A stretch of 64,000 nt of DNA from Shewanella sp. NFH-SH190041 (GCF_024363255.1 NZ_AP026070.1:2914001-2978000); one strand, 5' to 3'; numbered from the stretch's first letter, positions 1 through 10,382 are shown. The notes: generated by a model from the sequence alone, not told the origin. Program-made: numbers and translations.

Positions 1-1
1 T

Positions 2-874
2 GATGCTTTCAGCCATGCTGCAAAAGATAAAGTTATTGAACTGATTAAAGCTGATTTAGGTCAGGTGGATATGGTGGTGTACTCGCTGGCATCTCCGGTC
101 CGTAAACTGCCAGACACAGGGGAGCTGATCCGCTCATCACTCAAGCCTATTGGCGAAGCCTATACCGCCACCGCAGTAGACACCAATAAAGACACTATTA
201 TTGAAGCAAGTGTAGAGCCAGCCACTGAGCAAGAAATCGCTGACACAGTCACTGTAATGGGTGGTCAAGATTGGGAATTGTGGATCCAAGCGCTTTCTCA
301 AGCAGGCGTATTGGCAGATAAATGCAAAACCGTTGCTTATAGCTACATCGGTACAGAAATCACCTGGCCAATCTACTGGCATGGTGCGCTGGGCAAAGCC
401 AAAATGGATCTAGATCGTGCTGCCCACAGCCTAGATAAGCAACTGGCGACCACTGGTGGCAGTGCTAATGTTGCAGTGCTTAAGAGTGTAGTAACTCAAG
501 CTAGCAGTGCTATTCCTGTGATGCCGCTGTATATCGCCATGGTATTTAAAAAGATGCGTGAAGAAGGCGTGCACGAAGGCTGCATGGAACAAATTTACCG
601 TATGTTCAGCCAACGCTTATACAAAGCTGATGGCACCGATGCCGACGTCGACGGTGAGAACCGTTTACGCCTCGATGACTGGGAACTGCGTGATGATATT
701 CAACAGCACTGCCAGGACCTTTGGCCGCAGGTCACCACCGAAAATCTGTCACAACTGACTGATTATCGTGAATATAAAGAAGAGTTTCTGAAGCTATTCG
801 GTTTCGGTATTGCCGGAATTGATTATGATGCCGAAGTCGATCCCTATGTCGAGTTTGATGTCATTACACTATAA
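2..874 (+). CDS. fabV: FabV-type enoyl-ACP/enoyl-CoA reductase, 3' part
   Basis: Catalyses the NADH-dependent last reduction step of the fatty-acid elongation cycle; FabV is the enlarged short-chain-dehydrogenase type of enoyl reductase. The frame is open from base 2, so the start codon and the N-terminal Rossmann nucleotide site lie outside the window. The family's Tyr-x8-Lys catalytic pair is visible, with Tyr at 374-376 and Lys at 401-403, following YSYIGTE and TWPIYW. The C-terminal stretch [15 protein letters not shown] is also typical. It stops at TAA 872-874 and is followed at once by a strong terminator, so the gene ends its transcription unit. Only the missing 5' part limits certainty. 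Confidence 0.93.
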   Translation, partial: DAFSHAAKDKVIELIKADLGQVDMVVYSLASPVRKLPDTGELIRSSLKPIGEAYTATAVDTNKDTIIEASVEPATEQEIADTVTVMGGQDWELWIQALSQAGVLADKCKTVAYSYIGTEITWPIYWHGALGKAKMDLDRAAHSLDKQLATTGGSANVAVLKSVVTQASSAIPVMPLYIAMVFKKMREEGVHEGCMEQIYRMFSQRLYKADGTDADVDGENRLRLDDWELRDDIQQHCQDLWPQVTTENLSQLTDYREYKEEFLKLFGFGIAGIDYDAEVDPYVEFDVITL

Positions 875-891
875 TGAAGTTCGACTGTTCT

Positions 892-921
892 AAAATACCG
901 CTGTCACAGCGGTATTTTTTT
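892..921 (+). terminator. Intrinsic terminator of fabV
   Basis: Ten-base-pair stem AATACCGCTG (894-903) with CAGCGGTATT (907-916), three-base loop, then a T run. It begins 18 bases after the fabV stop. Confidence 0.9.
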
Positions 922-978
922 ATGTCACAATCGCAAAGGTTCGCAGTGATTAACTGCGAGACAGGATCCGCTGTAACG

Positions 979-1007
979 TTAAAACGGCTGCAGCAATACG
1001 CTATAAC
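979..1007 (+). promoter_or_regulatory. Probable sigma-70 promoter of the molbindin gene
   Basis: TTAAAA (979-984) and TATAAC (1002-1007) are separated by exactly 17 bases, 34 bases before the ATG at 1041. The -10 is strong and the -35 moderate. Confidence 0.5.
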
Positions 1008-1040
1008 GGTATTTTTATTTCTCTTCACCAAGGAGTGATT

Positions 1041-1253
1041 ATGAAAATCAGTGCACGCAATACTCTGACCGGTACCATCAAAGCCATTGAAGAAGGTGTC
1101 GTTAACAATGAAGTGACCATCGAGTTGGCACCGAATGTTGAGTTAACCTCTGTCGTCACCAAAGCCTCCTGTGAACGGCTGGGGCTAAAAGTCGGTGGCA
1201 GTGCCTACGCGATTATCAAAGCCAGTAGTGTAATGGTAGGAACCGACCACTAA
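1041..1253 (+). CDS. Molbindin-type molybdenum/tungsten-binding protein (Mop domain)
   Basis: A 70-residue protein that is essentially one TOBE/Mop domain (MKISARNTLTGTI, IEEGVVNNEV, VVTKASCERLGL, AYAIIKASSVMV). Molbindins oligomerise and bind molybdate or tungstate in the cytoplasm, probably as storage or homeostasis proteins; the domain also occurs in ModE and ModC. The frame reaches back to a GTG at 1035, but that GTG is part of the Shine-Dalgarno AAGGAG (1030-1035), so ATG 1041 with a 5-base spacer is the start. It stands alone between two terminators with its own promoter, and no mod transport genes are nearby. Confidence 0.85.
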   Translation: MKISARNTLTGTIKAIEEGVVNNEVTIELAPNVELTSVVTKASCERLGLKVGGSAYAIIKASSVMVGTDH

Positions 1254-1280
1254 TCAGTAGCTTGCAACGTTATAGAATAA

Positions 1281-1307
1281 AAAAGCCGGCAATTGCCGGC
1301 TTTTTTT
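1281..1307. terminator. Bidirectional terminator between the molbindin gene and ppiD
   Basis: AAAAGCCGGC with GCCGGCTTTT flanks AATT; A and T runs on both sides serve both converging genes. Confidence 0.9.
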
Positions 1308-1324
1308 ATTTCTGAATAACGAGC

Positions 1325-3211
1325 TTACTGATTGGCAGAGGCTGCTTCAGCTTGAGCAGGAAATTCAATATCCGCTTTCGCCTTCAGATTATCAACCACT
1401 GCCTGATAATCTGCTTGAGAATACTGCGCAGCCAAACGCTGCTTCAGCGTATCTAGCATCTGCGGCGTAATATCTTTCGCTTGATTCACTTTATCAAGTA
1501 CCACCACAGCGTAACCCTTCGCAGTTGCGACTGTGTCAACCGTTGGTTTAGCACTCGGCGCAGGCATTTGGAACGCCTTCGCCACAATCGCTTGATCCAC
1601 ATCACGGCTGAAACGTGCCAGATTATCCTGCTTGATCAATGCAATTGGCTTACTATCTTTGATATCAGCCATTAACCGCTGAGCCTGATCCCGCGCCATT
1701 TCATTAGCTTTTTCTTGGGTCAGTTGCGCCATAATATCCGCTTTCACATCAGCAAATGGTAAAACGCCGGCATTAATGTGCTTAGCAACACGTACCACAA
1801 CCACATGGTTTGGCGCCAATTCAATCACATCAGAATTCATACCGCTGAGCAGAACTTGATCGGAGAATGCTGCTTTAACCACCTCAGGATTACTTAATGC
1901 TGCAGGAGGATTATTACGGGCAAACAGGGCAGTCTGTTGTACTTTAACCCCAACCGCATCAGCCGCATCTTTTAAGGTATCAGGCACTTCATAACTGACA
2001 TCTGCCAGTTTCTGCTGCAGCTGATAAAAATCATCTGTGGCCTTGTCCTGTTGCAGTTTGGCAATAATCTGATCTTTCACTTTATCAAAAGGTTCAGTCT
2101 GACCGGGTTGGATATCCAGCAACTTAATAATGTGATACCCAAAATCGGTCTTCACCACTGGGGAAATATCACCTTTAGCCGGAATAGCAAACAGGGCTTT
2201 ATCAAACGCAGGTTGCATTACGCCAGGCTCAAACCAATCCAATTTACCACCGTGCTCAGCACTGAATTGATCATTGGAGTATTCTTTTGCCAACTTGGCA
2301 AAATCAGCGCCATTTTTCAGCTCTTGATAAATTTTATCGGCTTCTGCTTTTTCCGCTGCATCATCCTTACCTTTTGCAATCAGAATATGAGCCGCTAAAC
2401 GCTTCTCAGCTGATTTATAGGCGCTTTGATGCTCGTCATAATATTTCTGCGCTTCAGCGTCAGTCACTTTGATGTGCTTGGCCAAATCAGCAATATTTAA
2501 GTCGACATAGTTCAGGCTGATTTTTTCCAGACTCATAAACTGAGCCTGATTAGCCTGATAGAACTTTTCAGCTTGAGCCTCAGTGACTTTCACGTCTTTA
2601 ACAAAAGGCTCAGCATCAACAACCTGATACTGAATATTGCGTGTCTGTCCCTGCAGTTCAGCCAATTGTTTAGCTTCGCCCTGTAGCACAAACTCACTTC
2701 CTACCAGCGCGGTAATCAACTGGTTAGACGTCAGATCCTGACGCATCATTTCACTGAATGCATTAGGCTGATAGCCCAGTTGTGCCAGAATAGCCAGATA
2801 ACGCTGGTTATCAAATTGACCGTTAACTTGGAAAGCGGGTTCTGAGCGAATAGCCTGTTTAATCTGGGCGTCTGACACTTGCAGCCCCAGTTTATCGGCG
2901 GCTTGCTCAATCAGTGTTTGTGCAACTAAGCGATCAAGCACTGATTTTTTCAGATTAGCCAGATAGTTATCGTCTGCAGCCAGAGTGGCAAACATATCAC
3001 CCAATTGCTGCTCCATCCGGGAACGTTCATTTTGATAAGCCTGGTCCAGCTCAGCATTGCTGATCGATTGCCCGTTAACAGTTGCGGCAGGTACCTCTGA
3101 TGAGGAACCTAAGTAGCTGCTAACTCCGGCAAAAGCAAAAGAAAGTATCACAAGCACCAGGATGGTTTTCGCAATCACCCCTTGTGAACCTTCGCGAATC
3201 TTCTCTAACAT
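1325..3211 (-). CDS. ppiD: PpiD periplasmic folding factor (parvulin-domain SurA-like chaperone)
   Basis: A 628-residue inner-membrane-anchored chaperone that helps newly exported proteins leave the Sec translocon. One N-terminal membrane helix (about residues 12-35, VIAKTILVLVILSFAFAGVSS) is followed by a SurA-N-like segment, a parvulin domain around residues 250-360 (AAHILIAKGKDD, GGKLDWFEPGVMQPAFD, DFGYHIIKLLD) and a C-terminal SurA-like part. The frame extends upstream to a GTG at 3259, but that codon lies inside a terminator hairpin; ATG 3211, giving MLEKIREGSQG, fits the family. It lies downstream of hupB on the same strand, as in enterobacteria. Confidence 0.93.
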   Translation of the reverse strand: MLEKIREGSQGVIAKTILVLVILSFAFAGVSSYLGSSSEVPAATVNGQSISNAELDQAYQNERSRMEQQLGDMFATLAADDNYLANLKKSVLDRLVAQTLIEQAADKLGLQVSDAQIKQAIRSEPAFQVNGQFDNQRYLAILAQLGYQPNAFSEMMRQDLTSNQLITALVGSEFVLQGEAKQLAELQGQTRNIQYQVVDAEPFVKDVKVTEAQAEKFYQANQAQFMSLEKISLNYVDLNIADLAKHIKVTDAEAQKYYDEHQSAYKSAEKRLAAHILIAKGKDDAAEKAEADKIYQELKNGADFAKLAKEYSNDQFSAEHGGKLDWFEPGVMQPAFDKALFAIPAKGDISPVVKTDFGYHIIKLLDIQPGQTEPFDKVKDQIIAKLQQDKATDDFYQLQQKLADVSYEVPDTLKDAADAVGVKVQQTALFARNNPPAALSNPEVVKAAFSDQVLLSGMNSDVIELAPNHVVVVRVAKHINAGVLPFADVKADIMAQLTQEKANEMARDQAQRLMADIKDSKPIALIKQDNLARFSRDVDQAIVAKAFQMPAPSAKPTVDTVATAKGYAVVVLDKVNQAKDITPQMLDTLKQRLAAQYSQADYQAVVDNLKAKADIEFPAQAEAASANQ

Positions 3212-3240
3212 CAGATTTCTCGCTTGTTGCGATGGATTAA

Positions 3241-3275
3241 AATAAAAAAGGCGCTTCACTGGGTGAATGCGCCTT
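3241..3275 (-). terminator. Terminator hairpin directly upstream of ppiD
   Basis: On the minus strand AAGGCGC pairs with GCGCCTT (3269-3275 and 3248-3254) with an inner TTCAC/GTGAA helix, followed by a T-rich run at 3241-3247. It is only about 30 bases before the ppiD ATG, so it either insulates ppiD from hupB or acts as an attenuator in the ppiD leader. Confidence 0.8.
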
Positions 3276-3363
3276 ATTGAATCACTTTCGTGTATCGGGA
3301 CATATTAGTCTCATACACTGGGCGCCGATCCCAAATTGTAAGAATCACCACCCTTCAATTCGT

Positions 3364-3387
3364 AAAAAGCACTGCGGGGCAGTGCTT
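3364..3387 (-). terminator. Terminator of hupB
   Basis: AAGCACTG/CAGTGCTT stem with a five-base loop and a minus-strand T run, 34 bases after the hupB stop. Confidence 0.85.
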
Positions 3388-3421
3388 CAATATACGAAAG
3401 CCTCAAAGGCTGCGCTGTTAA

Positions 3422-3694
3422 TTAGTTAACTGCGTCTTTCAGTGCTTTACCAGCTTTGAATGCTGGAATGTTTGCTGCAGCAATTTTGATCTCTTTACCA
3501 GTTTGTGGATTGCGACCAGTACGCTCAGCACGCTGACGAACTTCAAAAGTACCGAAACCAACAAGAGAAATCTTATCGCCTTCTTTCAGACCTTCAGTCA
3601 CTGCTGCAATAAAAGAGTCCAATGCACGACCAGCGGCAGCCTTGGAAATGTCCGCACCAGTGGCGATTTTCTCGATCAGTTCAGATTTGTTCAT
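3422..3694 (-). CDS. hupB: HU-beta nucleoid protein
   Basis: A 90-residue histone-like DNA-bending protein, full length for [13 protein letters not shown], the [18 protein letters not shown] arm with the intercalating Asn-Pro, and the C-terminal [14 protein letters not shown]. The frame extends 11 codons upstream, but ATG 3694 has Shine-Dalgarno AAGGGG about 5 bases away and gives the standard N-terminus. It lies between lon and ppiD, the classical order, with its own promoter (-35 3784-3789, -10 3761-3766) and terminator. Confidence 0.97.
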   Translation of the reverse strand: MNKSELIEKIATGADISKAAAGRALDSFIAAVTEGLKEGDKISLVGFGTFEVRQRAERTGRNPQTGKEIKIAAANIPAFKAGKALKDAVN

Positions 3695-3760
3695 GTCATC
3701 CCCTTGAATGTAATTTTTGCGCCGCAACCAAATCCTTCTCTAGAGCGGTCTGCGGAGGCT

Positions 3761-3789
3761 TTTATAACAAGCTTGAATCTAAAGTTCAA
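3761..3789 (-). promoter_or_regulatory. sigma-70 promoter of hupB
   Basis: On the minus strand TTGAAC (3789-3784), 17 bases, then TATAAA (3766-3761), about 67 bases before the hupB ATG. Confidence 0.7.
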
Positions 3790-3831
3790 GCCCAGTTCGA
3801 AAACCAAAGAAATAATTTGTATACAGCTCAA

Positions 3832-3865
3832 AGCCAGTCGCCCCAAGGGTTTGGGAAGACTGGCT
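3832..3865. terminator. Stem-loop in the lon-hupB gap, probably the lon terminator
   Basis: AGCCAGTC (3832-3839) pairs perfectly with GACTGGCT (3858-3865), with an inner CCCAA/TTGGG helix. On the minus strand only a weak T-rich tail follows, so termination may be inefficient. Confidence 0.5.
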
Positions 3866-3950
3866 CTCCACGGACTTAGGCTACCACAGCTCGTGGCATT
3901 GTTAAGCCCCTTTTTTCATTTTTTTTAATGAGATAAGGCATTTTTTTGCG

Positions 3951-6308
3951 TTATCCCAAGTTTTTGACTACTTCAAAGCCTTCAACTGGTCGTTCTAACG
4001 CCAACTTCAGAACTTCATCAACCCATTTCACCGGATGGATTTTCAGATCAGCAATCACATTTGCCGGAATTTCCTCGAGATCACGCTCGTTTTCTTTCGG
4101 GATAAGTACAACTTTAATACCACCACGGTGTGCCGCCAGCAGCTTCTCTTTTAAGCCACCGATGGGTAAAACTTCACCACGCAAGGTAATTTCACCTGTC
4201 ATGGCAACATCTGCATTCACCGGATTACCGGTCAACGTAGACACTAATGCTGTACACATTGCCGCCCCTGCAGAGGGACCATCTTTCGGGGTTGCACCTT
4301 CCGGTACGTGAATATGAATATCCCGCTTTTCATAGAAATCAGGGTTAATACCCAACTGTTCAGCCCGGGCACGCACCACTGTCATGGCAGCCTGGATAGA
4401 CTCTTTCATCACATCGCCCAAAGAGCCTGTATAAGTTAATTTGCCTTTACCAGCAACGGATGTCGCTTCAATTGTCAGCAAATCACCCCCCACTTGAGTC
4501 CAAGCCAAACCAGTGACTTGACCAACCTGGTTTTTACTTTCCGCCTTGCCATAATCAAAGCGCTGCACCCCAAGGAATGACTTCAAATTATCCTGAGTGA
4601 TTTCTACCTGCTTAATGCTTTTATCCAGCAGGATCTGCTTAACCACCTTACGGCATACTTTAGACAGTTCACGCTCTAATGCCCGCACACCAGCTTCACG
4701 GGTGTAATAACGGATAATGCCCATAATGGCACTGTCATCCATCAGGATCTCCGATGGTTTCAGGCCATTACGCTCAATCTGTTTCGGCAGTAAATGCTGC
4801 TTAGCAATATTGAGTTTTTCATCTTCGGTATATCCGGACAAACGAATAACTTCCATACGGTCCAACAATGGGCCAGGAATATCCATGGAGTTAGAGGTCG
4901 CCACAAACATCACATCTGACAGATCATAATCCACTTCCAGATAGTGATCACTGAACGCTGCGTTCTGCTCAGGATCCAGTACTTCCAGTAATGCAGAAGA
5001 CGGGTCACCACGCATATCGCTGCTCATCTTATCGATTTCATCGAGCAAGAACAGTGGGTTTTTCACTCCAACTTTAGCCATTTTCTGGATAATTTTACCT
5101 GGCATAGACCCGATATAAGTACGACGGTGTCCACGGATCTCCGCTTCATCACGTACCCCCCCCAGCGCCACCCGGACGTATTTACGACCAGTCGCTTTGG
5201 CAATAGACTGCCCCAGTGATGTTTTACCAACACCCGGAGGGCCGACCAGACATAGGATCGGGCCTTTCAGCTGTTTGACTCGGGTCTGTACCGCGAGATA
5301 TTCCAAAATACGCTCTTTCACCTTTTCCAGACCATAATGATCCATATCCAAGGTTTCCTGCGCTTTGGCTAAATCACGCTTAATTTTCGAACGCTTCTTC
5401 CATGGTACTGATGTCATCCAATCCACATAACTGCGCACTACTGTGGCTTCTGCAGACATCGGAGACATCATCTTCAATTTATTCAATTCAGCCTGAGCTT
5501 TTTCCTTGGCTTCAGCAGGCATTTCCGCTTCTTCAATTTTGCGGCCTAGCCCTTCAAACTCATCATGTCCTTCATCAAGATCGCCCAGCTCTTTCTGAAT
5601 CGCCTTCATCTGCTCATTCAGATAGTACTCGCGCTGGCTCTTTTCCATCTGCTTTTTGACCCGAGTGCGGATACGTTTTTCAACCTGCAACAAGTCGATT
5701 TCCGCCTCCATCATGGCCATCAGATATTCCAGCCGTTCAGCAACATTAACCATTTCAAGCACTGATTGCTTATCAGCCAGCTTCAACGGCATATGTGCCG
5801 CCATGGTATCAGCCAAACGCGCCGCTTCATCAATACCAGACAATGATGTCAGTACTTCAGGAGGAATTTTTTTATTCAGCTTGATATAGCCTTCAAACTG
5901 CCCAATGGCGCTGCGAACCAGCACCTCTTCCTCTTTTTCATCTATTGTTTCTGCTGCTAAATACTCAGCTTCAGCAACAAAATATTCATCTTCTTTTGTG
6001 TATCGGTTAATCCGGGCACGCTGGCCACCTTCTACCAATACCTTCACAGTACCATCTGGCAGCTTTAATAGCTGAAGAATTGAGGCAACTGTGCCTACAT
6101 CAAAAATATCCTCACTGGTAGGCTCATCAAGATCGGCGTCACGCTGTGCTACCAGAATGATTTGCTTGTCCTGAGCCATTGCCGATTCAAGACAGCGGAT
6201 AGACTTTTCCCGTCCGACGAATAACGGAATAACCATATGTGGATAAACCACTACGTCGCGTAGCGGCAATACGGGAAGTTCGATATGCGTATCACGCTCT
6301 AATGTCAT
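3951..6308 (-). CDS. lon: Lon ATP-dependent protease
   Basis: A cytoplasmic hexameric AAA+ protease that degrades misfolded and selected regulatory proteins. At 785 residues it has the usual length. In order it has the N-terminal LON substrate domain ([20 protein letters not shown]), a coiled-coil linker, an AAA+ module with Walker [10 protein letters not shown] and Walker B LFLLDEID, and the protease domain with Ser679 in DGPSAG and Lys722 in GGLKEK, the catalytic dyad. It starts at ATG 6308 after a heat-shock-like promoter. Order clpP-clpX-lon-hupB is conserved in gammaproteobacteria. Confidence 0.98.
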   Translation of the reverse strand: MTLERDTHIELPVLPLRDVVVYPHMVIPLFVGREKSIRCLESAMAQDKQIILVAQRDADLDEPTSEDIFDVGTVASILQLLKLPDGTVKVLVEGGQRARINRYTKEDEYFVAEAEYLAAETIDEKEEEVLVRSAIGQFEGYIKLNKKIPPEVLTSLSGIDEAARLADTMAAHMPLKLADKQSVLEMVNVAERLEYLMAMMEAEIDLLQVEKRIRTRVKKQMEKSQREYYLNEQMKAIQKELGDLDEGHDEFEGLGRKIEEAEMPAEAKEKAQAELNKLKMMSPMSAEATVVRSYVDWMTSVPWKKRSKIKRDLAKAQETLDMDHYGLEKVKERILEYLAVQTRVKQLKGPILCLVGPPGVGKTSLGQSIAKATGRKYVRVALGGVRDEAEIRGHRRTYIGSMPGKIIQKMAKVGVKNPLFLLDEIDKMSSDMRGDPSSALLEVLDPEQNAAFSDHYLEVDYDLSDVMFVATSNSMDIPGPLLDRMEVIRLSGYTEDEKLNIAKQHLLPKQIERNGLKPSEILMDDSAIMGIIRYYTREAGVRALERELSKVCRKVVKQILLDKSIKQVEITQDNLKSFLGVQRFDYGKAESKNQVGQVTGLAWTQVGGDLLTIEATSVAGKGKLTYTGSLGDVMKESIQAAMTVVRARAEQLGINPDFYEKRDIHIHVPEGATPKDGPSAGAAMCTALVSTLTGNPVNADVAMTGEITLRGEVLPIGGLKEKLLAAHRGGIKVVLIPKENERDLEEIPANVIADLKIHPVKWVDEVLKLALERPVEGFEVVKNLG

Positions 6309-6347
6309 AGTTCGATTCCGTTTGAAGATAATGGGTCAGTACCGAGT

Positions 6348-6374
6348 ATATTGGGACAAATTCCTGAGTTTCAA
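6348..6374 (-). promoter_or_regulatory. Candidate sigma-32 (heat-shock) promoter of lon
   Basis: On the minus strand TTGAAA (6374-6369), 13 bases, then CCCAATAT (6355-6348), close to the CTTGAAA / CCCCATNT pattern of RpoH promoters, 40 bases before the lon ATG. lon is a heat-shock gene in Escherichia coli; here the assignment is by pattern only. Confidence 0.5.
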
Positions 6375-6385
6375 TGGCAGAATGA

Positions 6386-6413
6386 AAAAAAGGAGCCATA
6401 AAGGCTCCTTTTT
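6386..6413 (-). terminator. Terminator of clpX
   Basis: AAAAAGGAGCC/GGCTCCTTTTT stem with a five-base loop between clpX and lon; it separates the two units. Confidence 0.9.
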
Positions 6414-6437
6414 AAAATAATGATTACAAACGTTTAA

Positions 6438-7715
6438 TTATTGCTCGCCTGCTGCCTGTGACTCATTATTTTCATACATAAGTAATGGGGCTGATTCGCC
6501 TTTAACGACAGACTCATCAATCACAGCTTTAACAACACCTTGGCTAGATGGCAGATCATACATAGTATCAAGCAAAATGCCTTCTACGATGGAGCGCAGA
6601 CCACGGGCACCGGTTTTGCGGGTCATGGCTTTTTGTGCAATAGCCTTAAGCGCATCTTCACGGAACTCCAGCTCTACTCCTTCCATATCAAACAGAGCGG
6701 CATATTGTTTGGTCAGTGCATTTTTCGGCTCAGACAGGATCTGAACCAAAGCATCCTGATCCAGCTCCTGCAAGGTTGCCACTACAGGCAAACGGCCGAT
6801 AAATTCAGGGATCAAACCGTATTTCACCAGATCTTCTGGCTCAACTTGCAGCAAGGTGTCAGACACAGTCTTCTTGTCGCTTTCACCTTTAACTTGTGCT
6901 GCAAAACCAATGCCTGAGCTAGTTTCACTACGCTGTTCAATGACTTTTTCCAGCCCCGCAAACGCGCCACCACAGATAAACAAGATTTTAGAGGTATCAA
7001 CCTGTAAAAACTCCTGCTGTGGATGCTTACGACCACCTTGAGGTGGAACGGCAGCAATTGTCCCTTCAATCAGCTTCAGCAGCGCCTGCTGTACTCCTTC
7101 ACCAGAAACATCACGGGTGATGGATGGGTTATCTGATTTACGGCTGATTTTATCGATTTCATCGATATAAACGATGCCGCGTTGGGCCTTCTCAACGTCA
7201 TAATCACATTTCTGAAGCAGCTTCTGGATGATATTTTCAACATCTTCCCCCACATAACCGGCTTCGGTTAGCGTGGTTGCATCAGCCATAGTGAAAGGGA
7301 CATTCAAAAAGCGCGCTAACGTCTCAGCCAATAAGGTTTTACCACTACCTGTGGGACCGATCAGCAAGATGTTACTCTTACCCAGTTCGATACCATCTTT
7401 AGGCGATGCGTTCTTCAACCGTTTGTAATGGTTGTAAACCGCTACCGACAATACTTTTTTTGCTTGCCCTTGCCCAATGACATAGTCATCCAGGTGAGCC
7501 CGCAATTCATGAGGCGTCGGTAATTTTTCCTGATCCCGCTTTGGCGAAATCTCTTTTATCTCTTCGCGAATAATGTCATTACATAATTCGACACATTCGT
7601 CACAAACATAGACAGAAGGCCCGGCAATCAGCTTGCGAACCTCGTGCTGGCTCTTTCCACAGAAAGAGCAGTACAACAGTTTACCGCCGTCGCCGTTACT
7701 TTTGTTGTCACCCAT
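6438..7715 (-). CDS. clpX: ClpX, ATPase subunit of the ClpXP protease
   Basis: Unfolds tagged substrates and feeds them to ClpP. The 425-residue protein starts with the zinc-binding dimerisation domain (CSFCGKSQ and CDECVELC supply the Cys pairs), followed by the AAA+ module with Walker A GPTGSGKT, Walker [10 protein letters not shown], and the pore and sensor regions. The ClpP-contacting loop tripeptide is in the GIGFAAQVK stretch. ATG 7715 is preceded by Shine-Dalgarno AGAGGTAG. It lies 84 bases after clpP and ends in its own terminator. Confidence 0.98.
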   Translation of the reverse strand: MGDNKSNGDGGKLLYCSFCGKSQHEVRKLIAGPSVYVCDECVELCNDIIREEIKEISPKRDQEKLPTPHELRAHLDDYVIGQGQAKKVLSVAVYNHYKRLKNASPKDGIELGKSNILLIGPTGSGKTLLAETLARFLNVPFTMADATTLTEAGYVGEDVENIIQKLLQKCDYDVEKAQRGIVYIDEIDKISRKSDNPSITRDVSGEGVQQALLKLIEGTIAAVPPQGGRKHPQQEFLQVDTSKILFICGGAFAGLEKVIEQRSETSSGIGFAAQVKGESDKKTVSDTLLQVEPEDLVKYGLIPEFIGRLPVVATLQELDQDALVQILSEPKNALTKQYAALFDMEGVELEFREDALKAIAQKAMTRKTGARGLRSIVEGILLDTMYDLPSSQGVVKAVIDESVVKGESAPLLMYENNESQAAGEQ

Positions 7716-7799
7716 TCTACTACCTCTTATGCAGCCTGCTGACTGCCAGTGTCTTCGCCGTCAAATATGCTCTGAGCATAGCCCAGATAACAGCAAAAA

Positions 7800-8411
7800 T
7801 CAGCCGCGCTTAGTCAGGACTGAATCAACCAGACCGTATTCAACAGCCTGTTCTGCACTCATGAAATTATCACGGTCAGTATCACGTTCAATCACTTCCA
7901 GTGGTTGGCCAGTGTGATCAGCCAACATCTGGTTCAATTTCTGTTTAATGCCCAGAATTTCCTGCGCATGAATTGCAATATCAGACGCCTGCCCCTGGAA
8001 ACCACCCAATGGCTGATGGATCATCACCCGAGAGTTTGGCAGACAGTGGCGTTTGCCCTTTTCTCCACCGGCAAGCAAAAATGCGCCCATGCTTGCTGCT
8101 TGACCCATACATACAGTACTAACATTTGGCTTAATGAACTGCATGGTGTCATAAATTGCCATACCTGCAGTCACGCTACCACCGGGAGAGTTAATATACA
8201 GATAAATATCTTTATCTGGACTTTCCGACTCCAAAAACAGCAACTGCGCCACAATGAGATTGGCCATATGTTCTTCAACCTGGCCAACCAGGAAAATTAC
8301 CCGCTCTTTGAGCAAACGGGAGTAGATATCATAGGAGCGCTCACCTTTAGCAGTTTGTTCAACAACCATAGGCACGAGAGCGTTAAGTACTGATTCTGGC
8401 GCTTTTTGCAT
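7800..8411 (-). CDS. clpP: ClpP protease proteolytic subunit
   Basis: Serine peptidase forming the tetradecameric chamber used by ClpX and ClpA. The 203-residue form has the catalytic triad Ser107 (GQAASMGA), His132 (VMIHQPLGG) and Asp181 (TDRDNF). The frame runs 11 codons further upstream, but ATG 8411 has Shine-Dalgarno GGAAGGAAG and gives the expected short propeptide. It lies between tig and clpX in the conserved order. Confidence 0.98.
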   Translation of the reverse strand: MQKAPESVLNALVPMVVEQTAKGERSYDIYSRLLKERVIFLVGQVEEHMANLIVAQLLFLESESPDKDIYLYINSPGGSVTAGMAIYDTMQFIKPNVSTVCMGQAASMGAFLLAGGEKGKRHCLPNSRVMIHQPLGGFQGQASDIAIHAQEILGIKQKLNQMLADHTGQPLEVIERDTDRDNFMSAEQAVEYGLVDSVLTKRG

Positions 8412-8502
8412 TCTTCCTTCCCTAAAAACGAAAATGGTTCGCATGAGAAAAACCCATACGAACCATTATAAATGGCCTGAGGCCAAACAAGTCAAGTTTC
8501 GC

Positions 8503-9816
8503 TTATGCGCGACCGGTAGCCTTGTTCATAAATTCTTCAAAAGCAACTTCTTTGTCAGTAACTTTTGCGCCAGCCAGTAATGCTTCAACAGCTTGCTCTT
8601 CCAGAGCAACGTTGCGCATGTTCTGCATCAGCTCTTGGTTGTTGTTGTAATAAGCAACAACTTCAGCAGGATCTTCGTAAGCAGAAGCCATAGACTCGAT
8701 CAGTGCAGTTACGCGAGCATCGTCAGCTTTCAGTTCGTTAGCTTTGATCACTTCACCCAGCAGCAGGCCAACTTTCACACGACGCTCAGCTTGTTCAGTG
8801 AACAGCTCAGCTGGCAGTTCTGGCATGTTAGCTTGGTTACCAAATTGGCTACCGAAACGCTGCATAGCTTGCTGACGCAGTACGTTTACTTCACCGTCGA
8901 TCAGCGCTTTTGGCAGATCGATTTCATTGTTAGTCAACAGACCTTCAATAACCTGCTCTTTGATGTTCGCTTTCAGAGCTTGTTCCAGTTCGCGGGTCAT
9001 ATTCTTGCGGATTTCCGCTTTCAGACCAGCAACACCTTCTTCAGCAATACCGAACTGCTTAGCGAACTCATCATTCACTTCTGGCAGGCTCGCACCCAGA
9101 ACTTCAGTCACAGTGATAGCGAACTTAGCTGGCTTACCTTTCAGGTTTTCAGCGTGATATTCTTCTGGGAAAGTCACATCGATATCGAATTCATCACCGG
9201 CTTTGTGGCCAACGATACCTTCTTCGAAGCCAGGGATCATACGACCGCTGCCCAGGTGCAGTTCGAAACCTTCGGCTTTGCCGCCTTCAAACTCTTCACC
9301 GTCAACAGAACCAACAAAGTTTACTTTCACTTTGTCGCCATCAGCGGCTTCACGCTCAACAACATCATACTGAGCGTGCTGCTTGCGCAGAGTCTCAATC
9401 ATGTTGTCAACATCAGCATCAGTTACATCAGCAACTGGCTTTTCAACAGCAATCGCATCCAGACCTTTCAGTTCAACTTCTGGGTAAACTTCGAAGGTAG
9501 CAACGAATTCAAATGCATCGTCTTTGGTTTCGCCAGGGATGAAGGTTGGGGCACCAGCTGGATTCAGTTTTTCAGCCACAATCGCTTCAATGAAGTTACG
9601 CTGCATAACCTGACCGGTTACGTCTTGACGGATTGCATCACCATAGCGCTTGTTAATTACGCTAGCAGGTACTTTACCTGGACGGAAACCTGGCAGACGA
9701 GCGCGCTTGGCTTCTTGCTTCAGGCTATCCTGAACCAGCTTTTCAATTTGCTCAGCAGGTACGCTGATGGTCAGGCGACGCTCTAGGCCTTGAGTTGTTT
9801 CAACAGAAACTTGCAT
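8503..9816 (-). CDS. tig: Trigger factor, ribosome-associated chaperone
   Basis: First chaperone met by nascent chains at the ribosome exit. Its 437 residues hold the ribosome-binding N domain with the signature GFRPGKVP, a FKBP-type prolyl isomerase domain around 160-240 ([36 protein letters not shown]), and the helical C-terminal domain. A long antisense open frame overlies this gene and is a codon-bias artefact. It has its own promoter at 9971-9999. Confidence 0.98.
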   Translation of the reverse strand: MQVSVETTQGLERRLTISVPAEQIEKLVQDSLKQEAKRARLPGFRPGKVPASVINKRYGDAIRQDVTGQVMQRNFIEAIVAEKLNPAGAPTFIPGETKDDAFEFVATFEVYPEVELKGLDAIAVEKPVADVTDADVDNMIETLRKQHAQYDVVEREAADGDKVKVNFVGSVDGEEFEGGKAEGFELHLGSGRMIPGFEEGIVGHKAGDEFDIDVTFPEEYHAENLKGKPAKFAITVTEVLGASLPEVNDEFAKQFGIAEEGVAGLKAEIRKNMTRELEQALKANIKEQVIEGLLTNNEIDLPKALIDGEVNVLRQQAMQRFGSQFGNQANMPELPAELFTEQAERRVKVGLLLGEVIKANELKADDARVTALIESMASAYEDPAEVVAYYNNNQELMQNMRNVALEEQAVEALLAGAKVTDKEVAFEEFMNKATGRA

Positions 9817-9970
9817 TGTTTTACCTCGAAATATGTCTAACGTCCTTTGTAATAGTCGAATGCATCAACTATTCAGGTATTCGTTTCTTGATCTAAATTT
9901 TCGCTCGAATGCCCTTCAGTTCTGAATTTCGGCACTGGTCGCACGTAGATGATAGTTATCAAGACGCGAC

Positions 9971-9999
9971 ATTATAGCCAGCGTTTTTTTCAGAGTCGA
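9971..9999 (-). promoter_or_regulatory. sigma-70 promoter of tig
   Basis: On the minus strand TCGACT (9999-9994), 17 bases, then a perfect TATAAT (9976-9971). It gives a leader of roughly 145 bases before the tig ATG, in which I recognise no known regulatory RNA. Confidence 0.55.
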
Positions 10000-10024
10000 G
10001 TGGCAAACCCAGGTTACAAGGCAT

Positions 10025-10054
10025 AAAAAAAGCGACCTAAGGTCGCTTTTTTTA
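10025..10054 (-). terminator. Terminator of the tRNA operon
   Basis: Stem AAGCGACC/GGTCGCTT with flanking A and T runs, directly after tRNA-His on the minus strand; symmetrical enough to work in both directions. Confidence 0.85.
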
Positions 10055-10070
10055 TTCTTTTTTTAAAGAG

Positions 10071-10146
10071 TGGGGTGGCTAATGGGACTCGAACCCACGA
10101 CAACTGGAATCACAATCCAGGGCTCTACCAACTGAGCTATAGCCAC
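10071..10146 (-). tRNA. tRNA-His (GTG)
   Basis: Full cloverleaf with encoded CCA. The anticodon loop TTGTGAT gives GTG, the T arm has GGTTCGAGTCC, and the acceptor is GTGGCTA with an additional G at -1 (10147), the identity element of histidine tRNA. Last gene of a Pro-Arg-His operon. Confidence 0.97.
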
Positions 10147-10155
10147 CACATAAAG

Positions 10156-10232
10156 TGGTACGCCCGGCAGGATTCGAACCTGCGACCATCCGCTTAGAAG
10201 GCGGATGCTCTATCCAACTGAGCTACGGGCGC
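10156..10232 (-). tRNA. tRNA-Arg (TCT)
   Basis: 77-base cloverleaf with encoded CCA. Anticodon loop CTTCTAA gives TCT, reading AGA/AGG; D arm GCTCAGTTGG and T arm GGTTCGAATCC are standard. Confidence 0.96.
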
Positions 10233-10305
10233 ATGATCTGCAGATTTAACCTGCATCCTAACCGTTGATAAACAAGGTGTAAAGTTCACCTCATTTAAAA
10301 ATTCT

Positions 10306-10382
10306 TGGTCGGTGATAGAGGATTCGAACCTCTGACCCTCTGCTCCCAAAGCAGATGCGCTACCAGACTGCGCTAATCACCG
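10306..10382 (-). tRNA. tRNA-Pro (TGG)
   Basis: 77-base cloverleaf with encoded CCA. Anticodon loop TTTGGGA gives TGG; acceptor CGGTGAT pairs with ATCACCG. First gene of the tRNA operon. Confidence 0.96.

Noticed and set aside
3503..3928. 141-codon plus-strand frame across hupB and its promoter
   Set aside because: Shadow of hupB; it runs through the hupB promoter and the lon-hupB stem-loop.
8593..9786. 397-codon open frame antisense to tig
   Set aside because: It is the mirror of a highly biased, strongly conserved gene; composition is implausible for a protein (long runs of Phe, Asn and Gln) and it has no ribosome site.
10233..10305. A further tRNA (such as tRNA-Leu) between tRNA-Arg and tRNA-Pro
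   Set aside because: The 73-base spacer has no T-arm or anticodon stem and cannot fold as a cloverleaf.
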